Source: an uncultured Clostridia bacterium (lineage in GTDB: Bacteria > Bacillota > Clostridia > Christensenellales > DTU072). From it: a DNA stretch of 54,280 nucleotides. This document shows, piece by piece, positions 49,612 through 54,280 of the stretch (positions within the stretch are counted from its first letter, which is position 1; each line of letters starts with the position of its first letter). The stretch covers positions 1 to 54,280 of the forward strand of contig CALVYG010000007.1 in assembly GCA_944372095.1 (NCBI GenBank), given 5' to 3'. A program made the translations under genes and the position numbers. The notes below the pieces were generated by a model. That model saw only the letters and a list, made by a program, of their open reading frames with translations. It had not been told where the DNA came from and did not search any database.

Positions 49612-51342
49612 TTAAACCTTCCAATTCCCGCTCTGCTGTTGCAGCTTGCACATCTTCGTATACAATCCGCCTTTTGCATAAAGTTCCTGCGGAGTGCCCT
49701 GCTCGGCAACCTTTCCCTCTTTCAGGAGAACAAGTTTATCTGCTCCCTCTACAGTGCGCATACGATGCGCGATGATAAGAACGGTTTTTCCTTTGACGAG
49801 CCGTGATATTGCCTTTTGTATCTGCGTTTCGTTTTCCGCGTCGAGGGAAGCCGTCGCTTCATCCAGAAGGATGACGGGTGAATCTTTAAGGAGCGCACGC
49901 GCAATCGAAATACGCTGTCTTTCACCGCCCGAAAGCATAGAACCGTTTTCTCCGATCATCGTCTGATACCCTTCGGGTAATTTTTCCACAAACTCATCGC
50001 ACTGCGCTTCTTTTGCGGCTGCAAGCACTTCCGCATCCGTCGCGCCCTGTCTGCCGATTCGGATATTCTCCATGACGGTGTTATTGAACAGAGTTACGTC
50101 CTGAAAGACGATAGAATATGCCGAAAGTAATTTTTCGGGATCGACGTTTCTGACATCCTGACCGCCAATTGTAATTTTTCCGCTGTCGGCATCCCAAAAT
50201 CTTGCCGCAAGTTTCGCCGCCGTACTCTTTCCTCCTCCGGACGGACCGATCAAAGCAGTTACTTCCCCTTGCTTTGCCGTAAAAGACACGTTATTAAGCA
50301 CCTGTTCTCCAGTGTTATACGAGAATGAGACGTTTTCAAACACAATGTCATAGTCTTTTGTTTTCAATTCGTCCGTACCGGGTTGCACGGGATAGTTTTC
50401 TATAGAATTCATCCTTTCTATGGGAATTCTGGTAGAAATAATCGCCGCAAGATTTTGAAGTGAGCTTGCGAGCGGATCGTAAAGCCGCGATGCCACAAGC
50501 AAAAACATGAAGAAAGAAAGTACGGTGAGCGTATCCTCCGCGAGCAGAATTCCGCCGACAAGCGCAACCGTACCCATACCGAGTTTCAAAATCATGCTGG
50601 CGGGAACCACAAACATGGCTGCGCCAAGTTCCGATTTTATCATTCTGCCTTCCATTTTATCTATTTTCTTATCTAAAACATCGAGATATTTTCCCTCGGC
50701 ATTGTTCGACTTTAGGTCGCGCATGGTTTCCAAGGCTTCCTGAATACCGTCCGCCACCGCAAGTTTGGCTTCTGTCTGTTTGCGCGTAAAGTAATTCTGA
50801 ACCTTACCCGAAAAGGCAACGATTGCAAGCGACACAGGCAATACCCACAATACGGCAAGTGCCATTCTCCAATCAAAGACGAAAAAACAGATTGCAACGA
50901 GCACTGTTGAGATCATAGCACCGAAAAACTCAGGCACCCAATGCGAAAAAGACTGTTCCAGCGTTGTACAATCAGCCATAATTGTCGTAGTAAGATCGGA
51001 AAGATCTTTTTTACCGAAGAACGACAGCGGAAGTTTGCGAAGTTTCTCCGCCAAAGAAATACGCCGCACCGAACTTTCTTTATATGTCGCATAATATGTT
51101 GCCCCATATACCCATCGATACGAGAACAAAATGAGCAAAACGCCCGCGATCATTCCGACAATATAGATCCATAAATGACTTTGCGGAACTCCGCCCTCAT
51201 ACAAATCGGATACAAGAAAATACAAAAGACTTACGGGCAGCATAAGCATAAGGTTATGTACTACGCAGGAAATTGTAGCAACGATCAGGTCTTTTGCGCC
51301 CTGCCGCGAAAGCGCATATTTTTTCATAATATAATTTATCAT
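49612..51342 (-). CDS. ABC exporter half-transporter, second subunit
   Basis: 576 aa from the ATG at 51342. SD GGGAGG sits 6 nt before it and the start overlaps the upstream stop by 4 nt (ATGA). A start at 51363 is possible but lacks an SD. An N-terminal six-TM domain (about 1-310) is followed by an ATPase domain with Walker A GPSGGGKSTAAK, signature MLSGGERQR, Walker B VILLDEATASLD and the H-loop histidine in IIAHRMRT. Pairs with the gene before it as a heterodimeric exporter; the substrate is unknown. Confidence 0.93.
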   Translation of the reverse strand: MINYIMKKYALSRQGAKDLIVATISCVVHNLMLMLPVSLLYFLVSDLYEGGVPQSHLWIYIVGMIAGVLLILFSYRWVYGATYYATYKESSVRRISLAEKLRKLPLSFFGKKDLSDLTTTIMADCTTLEQSFSHWVPEFFGAMISTVLVAICFFVFDWRMALAVLWVLPVSLAIVAFSGKVQNYFTRKQTEAKLAVADGIQEALETMRDLKSNNAEGKYLDVLDKKIDKMEGRMIKSELGAAMFVVPASMILKLGMGTVALVGGILLAEDTLTVLSFFMFLLVASRLYDPLASSLQNLAAIISTRIPIERMNSIENYPVQPGTDELKTKDYDIVFENVSFSYNTGEQVLNNVSFTAKQGEVTALIGPSGGGKSTAAKLAARFWDADSGKITIGGQDVRNVDPEKLLSAYSIVFQDVTLFNNTVMENIRIGRQGATDAEVLAAAKEAQCDEFVEKLPEGYQTMIGENGSMLSGGERQRISIARALLKDSPVILLDEATASLDAENETQIQKAISRLVKGKTVLIIAHRMRTVEGADKLVLLKEGKVAEQGTPQELYAKGGLYTKMCKLQQQSGNWKV

Positions 51343-53123
51343 CTTACACCTCCCACTTTCCAAGTTACGGCGGTTCTGTACTCTTCGTACATTTCGTTAT
51401 AAATTCCTTTCTTTGACATTAGTTGTTCATGCGTTCCTTGTTCGGCTATTTTCCCTTCTTTCAATACATAAATCCTGTCGGCATTTTGCACGGTTGTCAG
51501 CCTGTGAGCAATCATTACCACCGTTCTGCCTTCGGCAAGTTTTTCAAAAGCCCGCTGCATTGCCGCCTCGTTTTCAGGATCGGCAAATGCCGTCGCTTCA
51601 TCCAGAACAAGAATCGGCGCGTTTTTCAACATAACGCGGGCAACCGCTATTCTCTGCTGTTCTCCTCCCGAAAGATACACGCCTTTTGCCCCGATCACCG
51701 TATCTGCTCCCTGAGGGAACTTTGCAAGTATTTCATCGCACTGCGCATCGTGCAATGCTTCCATGACCTCTTCACGCGATGCCGACGGTCTGCCCATTCG
51801 TACATTTTCATAGATAGAAGTTTTCAAAAGCATGCTGTCCTGAAAAACATAAGCAACAATATCGTTTAACTTCTTTTTTGAAATGTCCTTCACGTTCACT
51901 CCACCGACTTTTATCTCGCCTGACGTCACATCCCAGAACCTTGCAATCAGTCCTGCGGCAGTTGTTTTCCCTCCGCCGGACGGGCCAACGAGTGCCACCG
52001 TTTCTCCCGCCTTTACATTCAACGAGATACCGTCTATGGCGTTGCTCTCGGAGTTGTCGTAGGCAAAGGTTGCATCCTCAAAAGCGATTGAGTTATCCTT
52101 CGGTTCTACAGGCTTTGAAGTCTCAGGCAGCGGTCTAATCGCTAAAAGTCCGTCTATCCTTTGAATCGCATCGCTTACAATCATATTATTTTCACTCATA
52201 AACATGACTCTCATCAACGTGACCGAGATAATAGGCGTGAAAATAATATAAAAGATCAGATTAAGAAGAAACGTCGAGTCTACGCCTCCCGCTGTAAAAG
52301 TAATCCCCGCTATAATCAGTGGCACAAATACGCAGTTGATTGCGGTTGTAAACGCGACCATCGGCCACATGAGACTTTTTGTATATGCAACTACCCACTT
52401 ATGATAACTGTCGATCGAACCTTTGAATCTTTTGAAAGAAAATACCGTCTGTCCGAACGTCTTAACAACGGGAACGCCGCGAACATATTCCACCGCCTCA
52501 TTGTTTATGGTTTCAAGCGAGCTTTGATATTCTTTCATCTTCTGCGCCATGCCTTTGCCCGTCATTCTGGACATAATGATAAAACCGAGAACAGTCGGAA
52601 TAAGACTCAACAGTCCCAACCGCCAATCGAAAACAAACAACAAAACAAGCATTCCTACGGGTGTAAGAAATGCCCCGACCATATCGGGGAGCTGATGGGC
52701 AAGAAATGTTTCCGTCGCTCCGCTTGACTCGTTGACAATCCGACGCACCCTGCCGCTGCCAAGCGAACTCATCGCTCCTACCGGTAAACTTGCCAGGTGG
52801 CGCATCGTCCTCTTTCGCATATTGCTCGCCACTCGGAACGCCGCGATATGCGAGCACATCAGCCCTCCGAAATAAATAAGCATCGAAGCAAACGCACACC
52901 CTACAGCCATCCAGCCATAAAAAGCTATATTTGTTGCGTTTGAAAAATTGCCTTCCGCATTGATAACATCCCGAATGATAAACCAGATAAATACGAACGG
53001 CATGAGTGCAATAAGCGCACTTATCCCAGACAATGCCCATGAAAGATATGTAAGAACTTTGCGACGTCCGGCATAGTCCATCAATACGGAAATATTACCT
53101 CTTTTCTTTGCCTTGCTTTGCAT
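51339..53123 (-). CDS. ABC exporter half-transporter, first subunit
   Basis: 594 aa, a six-TM domain (about 25-320) and ATPase domain. Walker A is GPSGGGKTTAAG, the signature LSGGEQQRIAV, and Walker B ILVLDEATAFADPENE; the D-loop reads FADP instead of SLD, so the two subunits differ at a key interface residue. The pair matches exporters for drugs, peptides or siderophores; which is unknown. It starts 83 nt after the TetR gene and is coupled to the second subunit by ATGA. SD GGAGG lies before its ATG. An inverted repeat at 53143-53160 is in the leader. Confidence 0.93.
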   Translation of the reverse strand: MQSKAKKRGNISVLMDYAGRRKVLTYLSWALSGISALIALMPFVFIWFIIRDVINAEGNFSNATNIAFYGWMAVGCAFASMLIYFGGLMCSHIAAFRVASNMRKRTMRHLASLPVGAMSSLGSGRVRRIVNESSGATETFLAHQLPDMVGAFLTPVGMLVLLFVFDWRLGLLSLIPTVLGFIIMSRMTGKGMAQKMKEYQSSLETINNEAVEYVRGVPVVKTFGQTVFSFKRFKGSIDSYHKWVVAYTKSLMWPMVAFTTAINCVFVPLIIAGITFTAGGVDSTFLLNLIFYIIFTPIISVTLMRVMFMSENNMIVSDAIQRIDGLLAIRPLPETSKPVEPKDNSIAFEDATFAYDNSESNAIDGISLNVKAGETVALVGPSGGGKTTAAGLIARFWDVTSGEIKVGGVNVKDISKKKLNDIVAYVFQDSMLLKTSIYENVRMGRPSASREEVMEALHDAQCDEILAKFPQGADTVIGAKGVYLSGGEQQRIAVARVMLKNAPILVLDEATAFADPENEAAMQRAFEKLAEGRTVVMIAHRLTTVQNADRIYVLKEGKIAEQGTHEQLMSKKGIYNEMYEEYRTAVTWKVGGVR

Positions 53124-53142
53124 AAAAACCTCCTTTATATTT

Positions 53143-53160
53143 AGTTCGCATAAGCGAACT
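53143..53160 (-). promoter_or_regulatory. Inverted repeat in front of the ABC exporter operon
   Basis: AGTTCGC (53143-53149) and GCGAACT (53154-53160) around ATAA, between the TetR stop and the ABC start. It may be an mRNA hairpin or a second operator. There is no T-run on the minus strand after it, so it is not a standard terminator. Confidence 0.5.
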
Positions 53161-53206
53161 TATACCCGGAAAGAAGGGGGCATCTCTGCCCCTTTAATAA
53201 TGCGCC

Positions 53207-53827
53207 TCAATCGATTCCCAATAACCTCTGCCAACCGGCAAAGAAGAAATCGCAGACAGCATTGACATATTCTAACGCATCTTCTTTGGGAAAATCATGC
53301 GCCACAACCTCGAAAATACCGTTGAACAACGCGCTTGCCAACATATGATTTATGTCTCTGCGCACCGTTTTCACCGATGTACCGTTTTCTTGCAGAACAC
53401 GCATAAATCTTTCTGTACTGTCCGTTTCATATTCTATCATACGGTCGATGTAACGGTCATAACTTGAACCGGCACTATGACATACAATGAGCTTGAACGT
53501 ATCGAAATATTCATAAATTATATCTATCACCGTGCGCATCTTGCTTGATGTATATGTTTGCATCTCCGCTACCTGTTGTGTTGCGGGAAACTCGGCAAAT
53601 TCTTCCTGAACATCGGAAAAATAAGAATACAGTTTATCCGCCCCCTCTTTCACAAGCGCGGAAAACAATTCATTTTTATCCGCAAAACGGCTGTACAGCA
53701 TTCCGGTCGTAAATCCGGCTTTTTCGGCAATCGTGCGCATGGAAGCATCTGCAAATCCCTTTTGCATAAATTCCTCTTTTGCACACTCCAGAATCTGCCC
53801 TACCGCTTCTTCATCCTTAAACTTCAT
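53207..53827 (-). CDS. TetR-family transcriptional regulator
   Basis: 206 aa. The N-terminal helix-turn-helix (about residues 8-55) has the typical ILECAKEEFMQKGFADASMR, AEKAGFTTGMLYSRF. The C-terminal ligand-binding helices follow. SD CGGAGGT lies before the ATG. It is the first gene of the minus-strand unit with the two ABC subunits and probably represses both itself and the exporter until an exported compound binds. Its promoter overlaps a palindromic operator. Confidence 0.93.
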   Translation of the reverse strand: MKFKDEEAVGQILECAKEEFMQKGFADASMRTIAEKAGFTTGMLYSRFADKNELFSALVKEGADKLYSYFSDVQEEFAEFPATQQVAEMQTYTSSKMRTVIDIIYEYFDTFKLIVCHSAGSSYDRYIDRMIEYETDSTERFMRVLQENGTSVKTVRRDINHMLASALFNGIFEVVAHDFPKEDALEYVNAVCDFFFAGWQRLLGID

Positions 53828-53840
53828 TCATTACCTCCGA

Positions 53841-53865
53841 TAACATTGTTATTATAACACCGTTA
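53841..53865 (-). promoter_or_regulatory. Palindromic operator of the TetR gene
   Basis: TAACATTGTTAT (53841-53852), one base, ATAACACCGTTA (53854-53865): arms pair at 10 of 12 positions. It covers the -10 box and part of the spacer, as expected for autorepression. Confidence 0.65.
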
Positions 53866-53879
53866 TCTTATTCTGTCAA
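53851..53879 (-). promoter_or_regulatory. Perfect sigma-A promoter of the tetR-ABC unit
   Basis: Minus strand: TTGACA (53879-53874), 17-nt spacer, TATAAT (53856-53851). The start near 53844 gives a leader of about 17 nt containing SD GGAGG. Confidence 0.85.
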
Positions 53880-54157
53880 CAGAATTTAGGGTAAGTGTAT
53901 ATATAATTTTTCTTGCACAAAGAATCAAACAAGGTTCAAGTCCTGTTTTAACATAAAAACAGGTAAAAGACAGCATAAAATCGAAACCTGTTTTTGCGAA
54001 GCACAAAAGTTGCGTTTTTGCCCGAAAAGCAGCAAAAAACCCTGAAAAACTCATCATTTTTCAGGGTTTTTGCAGTGGACAGCATTTTTATCCACTAAAC
54101 ATGGCGGACTCGATGAGACCCTAACTGAACACTTTCAATATTTCTGATTTCACTTCT
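53880..54157. other. Intergenic region upstream of tetR
   Basis: 278 bp without a supportable gene. It contains the hairpin at 54035-54071 and a smaller stem AGTGGA/TCCACT (about 54074-54097). A run of short A/T-rich repeats of AAACAGGT/AACCTG type lies at 53950-53990. No tRNA or attachment site is recognised. Confidence 0.4.
54035..54071. terminator. Strong bidirectional hairpin terminator
   Basis: Perfect 15-bp arms AAAAACCCTGAAAAA (54035-54049) and TTTTTCAGGGTTTTT (54057-54071) with a CTCATCA loop. On the minus strand it lies 87 nt beyond the stop of the partial frame at the right edge, so it may end that gene. Confidence 0.75.
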
Positions 54158-54280
54158 ACTGTACCGCTATTAATTCATCTATAAAATTACTCAAATCAAC
54201 TCCAAATAATAAACGATTATTTGGAGAAAAGAATTGAATCAAATTAATTGCTATGATAGATCTTCTGAAACACATAAATT
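54158..54280 (-). CDS. Possible 3' end of a gene running off the right edge
   Basis: Minus-strand frame, open from the edge to TAG at 54158-54160. It ends MCFRRSIIAINLIQFFSPNN then RLLFGVDLSNFIDELIAVQ (39 codons in the window). It may begin at the ATG near 54275 or continue beyond. Composition is coding-like (alternating hydrophobic and polar residues), and a terminator hairpin follows. No family recognised. A perfect 11-bp inverted repeat (54200-54210 with 54216-54226) lies inside. Confidence 0.35.

Noticed and set aside
51343..51363. Longer N-terminus of the second ABC subunit
   Set aside because: The ATG at 51342 has SD GGGAGG and the usual ATGA coupling; the upstream ATG has none.
53863..54057. 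64-aa minus-strand frame upstream of tetR
   Set aside because: It overlaps the tetR promoter and part of a terminator and has no SD.
1..54280. tRNA, rRNA or replication-origin sequences
   Set aside because: No cloverleaf-like tRNA, rRNA segment or DnaA-box cluster was recognised by reading; a tRNAscan/Infernal run would settle it.

Overview
The window looks like a chromosomal segment of a low-to-moderate-GC member of Bacillota, probably an uncultured clostridial lineage. Support comes from TrmFO, HslUV with an internal N-terminal threonine, a CdaA-type diadenylate cyclase, a DUF3343 protein, SD-rich starts and the order dprA-topA-trmFO-hslV-hslU, which matches the Bacillus arrangement but lacks xerC and codY between and after these genes. 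About 45 genes can be supported.

Layout. 1-13.4 kb (minus strand): one long, tightly packed housekeeping run. It starts with a large secreted, membrane-anchored protein and continues with comM/yifB, dprA, topA, trmFO, hslV, hslU, hisS, thioredoxin, iscS and iscU, closed by a terminator. 13.7-16.3 kb (plus): an SsuABC/ThiXYZ-type ABC importer. 16.3-22.5 kb (minus): dapA, the NAD(P)H-hydrate repair enzyme, an FAD oxidoreductase, and an ECF sigma operon (PepSY lipoprotein, sigma factor, probable anti-sigma) with a putative self-recognised ECF promoter. 22.7-25.9 kb (plus): a duplicated DUF1538 membrane protein, two different PII-like proteins and a PflX-type radical SAM protein. 25.9-28.0 kb: two small unknown proteins, an EF2568-type cysteine desulfurase homologue and a divergent DUF3343 protein. 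28.1-33.3 kb (plus): holA, a six-TM protein, cdaA, DUF1015 and aspartate kinase. 33.4-39.5 kb: an MFS transporter, a lipoprotein, a Cys-rich gene fragment, a TIM-barrel-like membrane-anchored protein, a metallophosphatase and a GrpB-Nudix fusion.

39.8-41.6 kb is a graveyard of an integrative element: a truncated tyrosine recombinase, a truncated serine recombinase, and two small fragments (Cys-rich KTR and a probable replication initiator) joined and frameshifted in A-runs. 41.6-48.1 kb (minus) is a potassium module: KtrB, KtrA, a 98-aa membrane protein, a short KdpD-like kinase with a USP domain, a KdpE-like regulator and a CNNM/HlyC transporter. The USP domain resembles the c-di-AMP-binding type, so CdaA made in this same window could act on KtrA and KdpD; that is inference.

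48.4-49.0 kb carries a non-coding array of eight to ten diverged repeats, about 65 bp apart, each containing a -10-like TATAGT and usually a purine-rich SD-like stretch. It abuts a C-terminally truncated GNAT acetyltransferase, which itself lies behind a consensus promoter and a folded, attenuator-bearing leader RNA. 49.6-53.9 kb is a TetR-controlled heterodimeric ABC exporter. The right edge holds hairpins and a possible partial CDS.

The best candidates for undescribed biology are the repeat array, the structured GNAT leader, the DUF1538/dual-PII module, and the leaderless or nearly leaderless genes (DUF1538, the gene at 36801, holA).
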